From Clostridiales bacterium (GTDB lineage Bacteria; Bacillota_A; Clostridia; Peptostreptococcales; Anaerovoracaceae): a DNA stretch of 5,088 nt. How positions within the stretch are numbered: the first letter of the stretch is position 1; the number at the start of each line of letters is the position of its first letter. The notes beneath the pieces are model-generated. The model was given only the letters and a program-made list of their open reading frames with translations. It was not told the DNA's origin and did not search any database. The stretch covers positions 1 to 5,088 of the forward strand of contig SVCR01000147.1 of NCBI GenBank assembly GCA_015058265.1, given 5' to 3'. The translations under genes were made by a program, and so were the position numbers. Positions 1 through 5,088 of this stretch are shown here, one piece after another.

Positions 1-1480
1 GGTCGAAGAGCTGATGATCTACCCAGATAAGCGGTATCCCGCGTTCTCTGGCTTTATCCTCGAAGAGTCCGTGCATGCCGTCCAGAGCTTTGCATGTGAT
101 ATGCTCCCAGAGTATGATCATATCCGCATTGTACTCCTCCACGAACTCGAACAGGTCATCGAGCAGCACCTTATATCCGCCGTGTGTGCGGTTACGCATG
201 ATCATCTCCTCAGTCAGCATTGCCATATCATAGTATGCCTGCTCCCTGTTCTCAGGTGTATCCGTCTCTGCGATCATCTCTGTGTTGATGCAGGAAAGCA
301 TATCCGTGAGCGGAACGATACCCCAGCAGTTAAGGAGCCATACGAGGAAGTCCATATAGAAGTGCGACTGCACGCCCCAGACTATCGCTCTGTGACGATA
401 CTCAGGAGCAGCCATTTTACGTTTCTTGTAAGCTTTCTCCGCGAGCTTCATGAGCTTCTTATCACATTTCTCGAATTCAGGGACCTTGCCGCAGATAGCC
501 ATGTAGTTGGTCTCTGTGTAAAGCGCAAGGTTTCCGCCGAATACCTGCGGATAATCTGTCTTGTTCATGTCGAGCCATTCGTTACGGCATCTGGTCGCAA
601 CATTGACACGGCGGGCACATTCGAAGTAATGACCCCAGTCCCACTTGTGGCCGGTATGCTCTTCGATGAACTTTATTGCTCTTCTGATCTCTTCAGCTGC
701 GTAGTCCTGCACATCATCTTCTTTATGGCGAAGCGGAGCCGGCAGCTGGAATACAGGAATGCCGTCTTCCTTCTCAAGTCGTTCGGAAATGACTCCGTTG
801 CCGAGAAGCGATCCGTCGCATGTCGTGTTGCACTGAACGGCGCATGCTCCGAGTACCGGCGCATCGTCATCGATCGAAACGCCCGCCTCTGCCTCAGGCA
901 TCGGGCAGACATCTCCTGCCAAGCCGTATTCCTGTGCTACATCGATATAGTGCTCTGCAGCATGCTGGTTGAGCAATACAGATACATAGGTGGAAGGTGT
1001 CTCACGGCTCGTGCTCTTGAGACCCGGGAATCCCATCATGACCGCCGTCATCTCGTTCTCATCAACGAGTACGTTGATCTTTGAAAACTCTTCATCATTT
1101 CCGATCCTGCGGTCACCGCGGAAAAGATTGCCGAGGAGCTTGGCAACATCGATTATGATCAGATCCTGCTCCTCATGAGCCATCCTGAGATACTCGCCCC
1201 TGAGTCCCTGAGTGAATCTGTCTACCATCATAGGTACAGCCAGATAATTAGCCATCCAGCGATATCTGAACATCGCTTTGACATTGCGCGGGACCATGAC
1301 GAATTTACCGAGCGTGAACATGATACCGAGCCATCTGGAGTAGTCATAGAGAGTATCTCCGACACCCCTCCACTCACGGCGTTTTCTTACTTTGCCATGC
1401 GGCTTGTACAGATCACCGTATTTAGTGTCGCCCTTGATCTTCCGAGGGTTGACCATTTTATTGAATTTTCTGACAGCCAT
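1..1480 (-). CDS. 2-hydroxyacyl-CoA dehydratase family subunit, long form (3' end beyond the left edge)
   Basis: The ATG at 1480 opens a frame that runs without a stop to the left edge, giving 493 visible codons; the C-terminus is missing. The family (HgdA/HadB/benzoyl-CoA reductase type) carries iron-sulfur clusters and does ATP-primed one-electron chemistry on CoA thioesters or related substrates. Visible support: a first cluster-type cysteine at C192 (DVCPMP), a cysteine-rich second site with C213, C217 and C221 ending in CDGS, then the family pattern IPVFQLPAP at 241-249, a helical stretch leading to EEHTGHKWDW (273-282), and a third site HITCKALDG with C463 followed by GIPLIWVDHQ. Residues 1-100 are long, basic and rich in Arg/Lys/Trp, with no clear signal peptide. 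The start overlaps the stop of the upstream subunit by one base and has its own AAGGAGG, so the two are probably made together as a complex. Membership of the superfamily is well supported by motifs; the substrate is unknown, and a non-dehydratase relative is possible. Confidence 0.85.
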   Translation of the reverse strand, partial: MAVRKFNKMVNPRKIKGDTKYGDLYKPHGKVRKRREWRGVGDTLYDYSRWLGIMFTLGKFVMVPRNVKAMFRYRWMANYLAVPMMVDRFTQGLRGEYLRMAHEEQDLIIIDVAKLLGNLFRGDRRIGNDEEFSKINVLVDENEMTAVMMGFPGLKSTSRETPSTYVSVLLNQHAAEHYIDVAQEYGLAGDVCPMPEAEAGVSIDDDAPVLGACAVQCNTTCDGSLLGNGVISERLEKEDGIPVFQLPAPLRHKEDDVQDYAAEEIRRAIKFIEEHTGHKWDWGHYFECARRVNVATRCRNEWLDMNKTDYPQVFGGNLALYTETNYMAICGKVPEFEKCDKKLMKLAEKAYKKRKMAAPEYRHRAIVWGVQSHFYMDFLVWLLNCWGIVPLTDMLSCINTEMIAETDTPENREQAYYDMAMLTEEMIMRNRTHGGYKVLLDDLFEFVEEYNADMIILWEHITCKALDGMHGLFEDKARERGIPLIWVDHQLFD

Positions 1481-2676
1481 CAGTTACCCTCCTTCTGGAT
1501 CTTCTTGATATCGATGCTCTCCATGAATGCCTGGACACGGGTACGCATCTGTCCGGACGATCCGATCACATACGGACGGTCAACAGCCAGAACCGGATAT
1601 CCGTATCTCTCTCTGAGTATGTGTGATCCCATCATCTTCTCATAAGCCCATGGGTCGCAGAATTTCATCTGCTCGTATATGATGCCGTCAGCTTTGTATT
1701 CCTTGGCCATCCTGTCAACGTACTCACGTCTCGCATCCATCTTCTGAGTATTCATATATCTCGGACACTCAGCCGCATACATATAATGTCTGCATATCTG
1801 TGTAAGCGCATCCTCGTCATCATTGAACTCGATCGGATCTCTGCCCGGAAGTGATCCGTAGCAGAATCTGTCAGCACAGACGAATGCGCCGCTTTCCTCG
1901 ACCAGCTTTATGAAATCCGTATCATCCACTTCCGAACCTACGACTACGACTCTGGCTTTGAACCAAGGAGCCGGATCAGGTTTCCTCGTCTTCAGTTCCT
2001 CGAGAGTCTCCTCGAGTTTGTCTATGAGCAGATACTGCGGAGCAACATATGTCGCGAGGCAGATAACGTTGAACTCATAACCTGTGATCGTCGGTTCATC
2101 GAGCTTGCGGAAATCTCCGATAGCCCTGATCAGCTCGCAGATGCGGTTGTGCTCGGCGACAGCCTTGCGTATAGCCTCATCGCTGACATCGATGCCGTAA
2201 TTCTCGCTGAGAGGTCTGAGTATGTGATTCCTGCACTGGAGCACATAGAGATCCAAGCCGTTATAGTCAGCCTTCATAGGGATCTCCATATAGTCAAAGA
2301 AAAAGCCTTCTTTGCCCTCTCCTACCGCCTTCAGTACATCCATGTTCTCTACACAGCGGTTGAGCATTGTGCATCCATCAGGTGTGATCATGGCGTCAAG
2401 GAAATTGAAGCCTCCTTCAAGAGCTCTTTCCAGTATCGCTCTTGAATACTCACAGAGGAAGCTTGTCAGATAATATGTGCCTACATCGATCGAACCGGTC
2501 CTCGGAGCACGGAGTCTCGCAGAGAAACATCCCGGCAGATTGAGAAGAGGTTCCGGTACGTTCTCGCACATATAACCTATGCACTTCTTACCTTCCTCCT
2601 GAGCCTGCCTGACGAGGCCGTTATATGCCTCCTGCAGCAGATCTTCAAAGTAAATCAAATGTTTAAGGTCTTTCAA
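1480..2676 (-). CDS. 2-hydroxyacyl-CoA dehydratase family subunit, short form (TTG start)
   Basis: Encodes about 398 aa, normal for a short 2-HAD (D-component/BcrB/HgdB-like) subunit. I chose the TTG at 2676 because TGGAGG lies 8 bases upstream; the frame stays open to another TTG at 2712, but that one overlaps the preceding gene and has no better site. From the TTG: KKCIGYMCENVPEPLL (30-45) matches the family's opening strand and 'vPeel' motif; cluster-type cysteines are C75 (SFLCEYSRA), C102 (TPDGCTML) and C340 (MKFCDPWAYE); AFVCADRFCYGS (264-275) matches the conserved 'vvaDd.c.GsR' region; and GQMRTRVQAFMES (375-387) is the near-invariant C-terminal signature. The usual acidic pair after 'P-V-L' (commonly ExD) reads VDRPY here, a departure that may matter for function. 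It ends in TGA overlapping the ATG of the longer subunit. Cytoplasmic, likely heterodimeric with that partner; substrate unknown. Confidence 0.9.
   Translation of the reverse strand: MKDLKHLIYFEDLLQEAYNGLVRQAQEEGKKCIGYMCENVPEPLLNLPGCFSARLRAPRTGSIDVGTYYLTSFLCEYSRAILERALEGGFNFLDAMITPDGCTMLNRCVENMDVLKAVGEGKEGFFFDYMEIPMKADYNGLDLYVLQCRNHILRPLSENYGIDVSDEAIRKAVAEHNRICELIRAIGDFRKLDEPTITGYEFNVICLATYVAPQYLLIDKLEETLEELKTRKPDPAPWFKARVVVVGSEVDDTDFIKLVEESGAFVCADRFCYGSLPGRDPIEFNDDEDALTQICRHYMYAAECPRYMNTQKMDARREYVDRMAKEYKADGIIYEQMKFCDPWAYEKMMGSHILRERYGYPVLAVDRPYVIGSSGQMRTRVQAFMESIDIKKIQKEGN
1488..1494 (-). promoter_or_regulatory. ribosome binding site of the long dehydratase subunit
   Basis: AAGGAGG lies 7 bases before the ATG at 1480, inside the end of the upstream subunit's coding region. 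Together with the TGATG stop/start overlap it points to translational coupling, which would keep the two subunits in balance. Confidence 0.8.
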
Positions 2677-2684
2677 AACCAATA

Positions 2685-2690
2685 CCTCCA
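2685..2690 (-). promoter_or_regulatory. ribosome binding site that fixes the TTG start at 2676
   Basis: TGGAGG ends 8 bases before TTG AAA GAC, an ideal spacing. Another in-frame TTG at 2682 is only 2 bases from the site and the one at 2712 lies upstream of it, so 2676 is the best start. No ATG occurs near the expected N-terminus. Confidence 0.75.
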
Positions 2691-2695
2691 GCAAA

Positions 2696-2911
2696 CTACC
2701 AAAGCTTGGCAACAGCTGCTGCTACAACTACTCCCTTCTCACCCGGGAGCTTGCACCTGAGCTGTCTCTTTACTTCTCCTATCAACAGTTCTTCAGCCTT
2801 ACCCTCTGCTATAGCAGCGAGAATAGTCTCTTCAGCTTCTTTGCTTATCGTCCCGTCAGCAGCGATACCTTCATAAATAGCCAGCTGTTCTTCTTTACTG
2901 TATTCTTTCAT
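2696..2911 (-). CDS. small hypothetical protein, 71 aa
   Basis: ATG at 2911 is preceded at 5 bases by a perfect AGGAGG, which decides the start over the longer open frame that runs up to 3031 through the preceding gene. I do not recognise the family. The N-terminal two thirds (MKEYSKEEQLAIYEG, then DGTISKEAEETILAAIAEGK) is acidic and probably helical; the C-terminal third (residues 45-71) turns basic and then into an Ala/Val-rich hydrophobic run ending AVAKLW. There is one cysteine, so it is not itself a cluster-binding protein. It sits 31 bases after the 63-aa gene and 19 bases before the start of the short dehydratase subunit, so it is probably co-translated with them. A role as accessory or assembly factor for the dehydratase is inference from position only. 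Confidence 0.75.
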   Translation of the reverse strand: MKEYSKEEQLAIYEGIAADGTISKEAEETILAAIAEGKAEELLIGEVKRQLRCKLPGEKGVVVAAAVAKLW

Positions 2912-2916
2912 CTTGT

Positions 2917-2922
2917 CCTCCT
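2917..2922 (-). promoter_or_regulatory. ribosome binding site of the 71-aa gene
   Basis: Perfect AGGAGG, 5 bases before the ATG at 2911. It is the main evidence that this small frame is a real gene and that it does not start further upstream. Confidence 0.8.
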
Positions 2923-2942
2923 TGCCTGTTCTTGCAAAGCAA

Positions 2943-3134
2943 TTACTTGCGGCTCTTCTTGACTTCGTCTTCGAGCATTTTCTCAAGTCTCTCTCTTGCC
3001 TTGTCATCGAGAGCATTGTCGTCGCCCGCAAAGAAAGCTTCGAGGTGAGGGAGCCTGACGCCGGCTTTATAGTTCATCTTGAACATCTCAACGCCGAGTG
3101 ACTCCTTAATGTTTCTCATTTCCTGATTGGTCAT
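2943..3134 (-). CDS. small hypothetical protein, 63 aa, possibly helix-turn-helix-like
   Basis: ATG at 3134 has a perfect AGGAGG 5 bases upstream, so I prefer it to a start at 3164 that would overlap hypA. The protein is short, charged and cysteine-free, ending in a Lys/Glu-rich helix (RERLEKMLEDEVKKSRK). The middle, with AGVRLPHLEAFFAG near residues 29-42 followed by NALDDKARERLEKML, has the rhythm of the last three helices of a small lambda-repressor/XRE-type DNA-binding domain, but the first helices are not convincing and I would not call it a regulator on this alone. It could equally be a subunit-like stabiliser of the enzymes around it. It lies 26 bases after hypA and 31 bases before the 71-aa gene, in the same direction, so co-expression is likely. 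Confidence 0.75.
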   Translation of the reverse strand: MTNQEMRNIKESLGVEMFKMNYKAGVRLPHLEAFFAGDDNALDDKARERLEKMLEDEVKKSRK

Positions 3135-3139
3135 GTGAA

Positions 3140-3145
3140 CCTCCT
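3140..3145 (-). promoter_or_regulatory. ribosome binding site of the 63-aa gene
   Basis: Perfect AGGAGG, 5 bases before the ATG at 3134, in the short gap after hypA. It supports translation of this small gene as an independent cistron. Confidence 0.8.
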
Positions 3146-3160
3146 GTCCAAAGCAAAATA

Positions 3161-3568
3161 TCACTGAGGCACGTACTCGCCTTCTACCGCGAGGTCCCCG
3201 CCCGGATCGTTCGTCTCTTCTTCGTCATAGACCTCGACTTCCTTGATCATCATCTCATTTCCGCGAAGCAGCCATGTCCTGCCGCTTCCGCAATGAGGGC
3301 AGATCTTGCCGTATTTGACCGTAGAATAAGTTATCTTACAATCATCACACCAAGTTACAGCCGGGATCTCCTCGGTCTTAAGCTCCGAGCCTTCAAACAT
3401 CGGGAATTTCTTGGTATACCAGAGCCAGTAATCGTGCAGATACGATGTTACTATCCCCGACACCTCTCCGAACTGAAGAGTCACCGAACGGATCTTCTTG
3501 ACGTTCTGGTCCTCAGCGATCTTGCTTACCTGTTCTACAACGTAATTAACAAGTCCTAGTTCATGCAT
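3161..3568 (-). CDS. hypA: HypA-type nickel/zinc metallochaperone
   Basis: Encodes 135 aa. HypA proteins bind Ni(II) through the N-terminal Met-His-Glu and carry a structural zinc site; with HypB they load nickel into [NiFe]-hydrogenase or urease. Here the protein starts MHELGL, so His2 and Glu3 are intact, and it has the zinc motif C74-x2-C77-x12-C90-x2-C93 (WCDDC and CPHCGS). VTLQFGEVSGI (29-39) and LRGNEMMIKEVEVYDE (101-116) match the family core in order. The start is fixed by the MHE sequence; a second ATG four bases later is out of frame. Family members are usually about 113-120 aa, so this copy has roughly 20 extra acidic residues (EEETNDPGGDLAVEGEYVPQ). No hydrogenase, urease or hypB is visible in the window. 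It follows the flavin oxidoreductase by 15 bases and precedes two small genes and the dehydratase pair. Family assignment is secure; the client is not. Confidence 0.93.
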   Translation of the reverse strand: MHELGLVNYVVEQVSKIAEDQNVKKIRSVTLQFGEVSGIVTSYLHDYWLWYTKKFPMFEGSELKTEEIPAVTWCDDCKITYSTVKYGKICPHCGSGRTWLLRGNEMMIKEVEVYDEEETNDPGGDLAVEGEYVPQ

Positions 3569-3578
3569 AAAACTATAG

Positions 3579-3585
3579 ATCCTTT
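3579..3585 (-). promoter_or_regulatory. weak ribosome binding site of hypA
   Basis: AAAGGAT overlaps the TAA stop of the oxidoreductase and sits about 11 bases before the hypA ATG. It is a poorer match and further away than the sites of the other genes here, so hypA may depend on ribosomes finishing the upstream gene and may be made in smaller amounts. That consequence is inference. Confidence 0.5.
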
Positions 3586-5088
3586 ATCTGTTTGTTACTT
3601 TGTTCTTAACTATACTTACAACACGTGACGGAATATATTTTCCCATTCCGAGGAATTTCTGCTCTGCCGGTATCATGTTGGAGTACTTATCTCCATCCGG
3701 GAGACGATACAGATGTATAGCATCGAACTTGCACTGTACTGTGCACATTCCGCAGCCGATACACTTATTAACATCTACTACGCTGCGTCCGCACTTGAGA
3801 CATCTTTCTGCCTCTTTCTTGATCTGCTCTTCGCTGAACTGCTTGATCTCGTAATCCATTGTGAGCTTCTTGCTCTCATCGATCTCTCTGATCTGACGAG
3901 GAGGCTTCTTGAAGTCTGCAGGCGGGATAACGATCTCATCCTTGTCGAGCATAGCAAACTGGCGTGTGTTCCTGTGGATAACGAGGTGCTGTCCCTTGTT
4001 GACGAATCTGTGGAGTGATACAGCGCCTTCACGTCCCATAGCAAGCGCGTCTACTACGAACTTCTGTCCGCTGACGGAGTCACCGCCGGCAAAGATGTCA
4101 GGCTCTGCAGTCTGCAGTGTGACAGGATCCGCGATGATCATGCCTCTTGGGCTGATCTCGACCTTAGTTCCCTCGAACAATGTGCCGTAATCAGGCTTCT
4201 GGCCGATACTGAAGAGTACGGTGCTGCATGCCTGCTCTGTTGTCTCGTTATCGTCGAACTTAGGGTCGAATCTGCCTTCTGCATTCTTGACTGAGAGGCA
4301 CTTTCTGAACTTGATTCCTGCTACCTTGCCGTCCTTGGTAACGACCTCGGTCTGGCCCCATCCGTCATGGATGACGATGCCTTCGTTCTTGAGGAATTCC
4401 TGATCCTCTTCGCCCATAGGCATCTCATCGTAGGACTCAAGGCAGTACAGGTGAACACTCTTCGCTCCCTGACGGATAGCTGTTCTCGCTACGTCAGCAC
4501 CGATGTTGCCGCCGCCGATAACAACGACATCTCCGGAGAGCTTCTCAGCTTTGCCGAGTGTAACACTCTTGACATAGTCAACACCGCCGATAACGCCTTC
4601 TGCGTCATCTCCCGGGATCCCGAGTTTGCCGCATGACTGGAGTCCGGTTCCTACGAAGAAACCTTTGAAGCCTTCTTCACGGAGCTGCTTGAAAGTAACA
4701 TCCTTACCTACTTCTACGCCGCATCTGATCTCAACTCCCATTTCCTTGAGGATCTCGATCTCAGCATTGACGACCTTCTTGTCGAGTCTGAAGTTAGGAA
4801 TACCAAGTGTCATCATTCCGCCAGGCATCTCCTGTTTCTCGAATACTACAGGGCTGTAGCCCTCGATAGCCAGGAAGTATGCGCATGCAAGTCCGGCAGG
4901 ACCTGATCCGATGATACCGATCTTCTGGTCGAAGTGCTCTCTGGTCGTGGATACCATCGGCGGGATGTATTTGTGTTCATCCTCGAGGTCTTTGGCAGCT
5001 ATGAATGCCTTGATATCATCGATAGCAAGAGCTTCATCAACAGTGCCTCTGGTGCACTCGAGCTCGCAGTACTTATGGCAGATAGCGC
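3584..5088 (-). CDS. GltD-like FAD/NAD(P)-dependent oxidoreductase with C-terminal ferredoxin domain (5' end beyond the right edge)
   Basis: The frame is open to the right edge; 500 residues are visible and the N-terminus is missing. The ATG at 4957 is internal: upstream in frame lies AICHKYCELECTRGTVDEA, the typical second half of the GltD-type N-terminal [4Fe-4S] region, so the gene starts outside. Then come the FAD-binding site GIIGSGPAGLACAYFLAIEG (57-76, GxGxxG), MPGGMM (87-92), the second Rossmann site VVVIGGGNIGADVARTAI (187-204), and FAGGDSVSGQ (332-341), the closing FAD motif. The C-terminus adds CLKCG (429-433) and a ferredoxin motif with cysteines at 442, 445, 448 and 452, followed by K rather than the common P. 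Such proteins pass electrons between NAD(P)H and iron-sulfur partners, alone or with other subunits. Where NADPH-binding relatives often have Tyr-Arg-Arg, this has LYCLESYDEMP, so NADH use is possible. A true glutamate synthase role is unlikely, as no large subunit is seen, but the upstream neighbour is outside the window. Confidence 0.92.
   Translation of the reverse strand, partial: AICHKYCELECTRGTVDEALAIDDIKAFIAAKDLEDEHKYIPPMVSTTREHFDQKIGIIGSGPAGLACAYFLAIEGYSPVVFEKQEMPGGMMTLGIPNFRLDKKVVNAEIEILKEMGVEIRCGVEVGKDVTFKQLREEGFKGFFVGTGLQSCGKLGIPGDDAEGVIGGVDYVKSVTLGKAEKLSGDVVVIGGGNIGADVARTAIRQGAKSVHLYCLESYDEMPMGEEDQEFLKNEGIVIHDGWGQTEVVTKDGKVAGIKFRKCLSVKNAEGRFDPKFDDNETTEQACSTVLFSIGQKPDYGTLFEGTKVEISPRGMIIADPVTLQTAEPDIFAGGDSVSGQKFVVDALAMGREGAVSLHRFVNKGQHLVIHRNTRQFAMLDKDEIVIPPADFKKPPRQIREIDESKKLTMDYEIKQFSEEQIKKEAERCLKCGRSVVDVNKCIGCGMCTVQCKFDAIHLYRLPDGDKYSNMIPAEQKFLGMGKYIPSRVVSIVKNKVTNR

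Noticed and set aside
14..1084. Plus-strand open frame of 356 codons
   Set aside because: It lies wholly antisense to the long 2-HAD subunit, whose motifs are clear. The product has no recognisable domain, and I take it as a by-product of the codon use of the real gene.
1175..1645. Plus-strand open frame of 156 codons, and other plus-strand frames at 2149-2445, 3293-3559, 3713-4018 and 4367-4636
   Set aside because: All are antisense to confidently identified genes, with no recognisable family and no sign of a separate transcript.
1..2676. Naming the pair as benzoyl-CoA reductase, lactoyl-CoA dehydratase or 2-hydroxyglutaryl-CoA dehydratase
   Set aside because: Superfamily motifs do not separate substrates, the activator and pathway genes are not visible, and the long subunit is atypical.
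2696..3031. Longer 111-codon version of the 71-aa gene
   Set aside because: The extra N-terminus overlaps the 63-aa gene and has an unlikely basic composition, while the ATG at 2911 has a perfect ribosome binding site.
3161..3568. A [NiFe]-hydrogenase maturation locus
   Set aside because: Only HypA is present; no hydrogenase subunit or other hyp gene is visible in the window.
3569..3583. Terminator or promoter between the oxidoreductase and hypA
   Set aside because: The 15-base gap is too short for a hairpin with a T-run, and I see no convincing -35/-10 pair.
3584..4957. Start of the oxidoreductase at the ATG at 4957
   Set aside because: The frame continues upstream to the edge with a conserved GltD-type cysteine region, so this ATG codes for an internal methionine and the gene is cut by the window.

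Overview
The window looks like a piece of an anaerobic bacterial chromosome, most likely a Clostridia-type member of the Bacillota. This rests on three things: near-perfect AGGAGG ribosome binding sites, base composition a little under 50% G+C, and oxygen-sensitive iron-sulfur enzymes of the 2-hydroxyacyl-CoA dehydratase (2-HAD) superfamily. The genus cannot be named from the sequence alone.

Every gene I can support lies on the minus strand, so transcription runs from right to left. In that order they are: (1) an FAD/NAD(P) oxidoreductase of the glutamate-synthase small-subunit (GltD) type with a C-terminal ferredoxin domain, 5' end beyond the right edge; (2) a HypA-type nickel/zinc metallochaperone; (3) a 63-aa protein of unknown function; (4) a 71-aa protein of unknown function; (5) a 2-HAD subunit of about 398 aa that starts at TTG; (6) a second, longer 2-HAD subunit, 3' end beyond the left edge. 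Gaps are 15, 26, 31 and 19 bases, and the last two genes overlap by one base (TGATG). I see no internal promoter or terminator, so the block reads as one operon segment. There is no gene-free stretch over 300 bases. I found no tRNA, rRNA, CRISPR array, repeat or mobile element.

Functionally, the two 2-HAD subunits look like an alpha/beta pair carrying iron-sulfur clusters. Such proteins normally need a dedicated ATP-hydrolysing activator that injects an electron; none is visible here and it may lie outside the window. The FAD/ferredoxin-type oxidoreductase could move electrons between NAD(P)H and iron-sulfur carriers for that chemistry. HypA is the odd member: its classic client is a [NiFe]-hydrogenase or urease, and neither is in the window. 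The combination of HypA, 2-HAD pair, flavin oxidoreductase and two small unrecognised proteins is the part most worth following up. The substrate of the 2-HAD pair cannot be told from the sequence.
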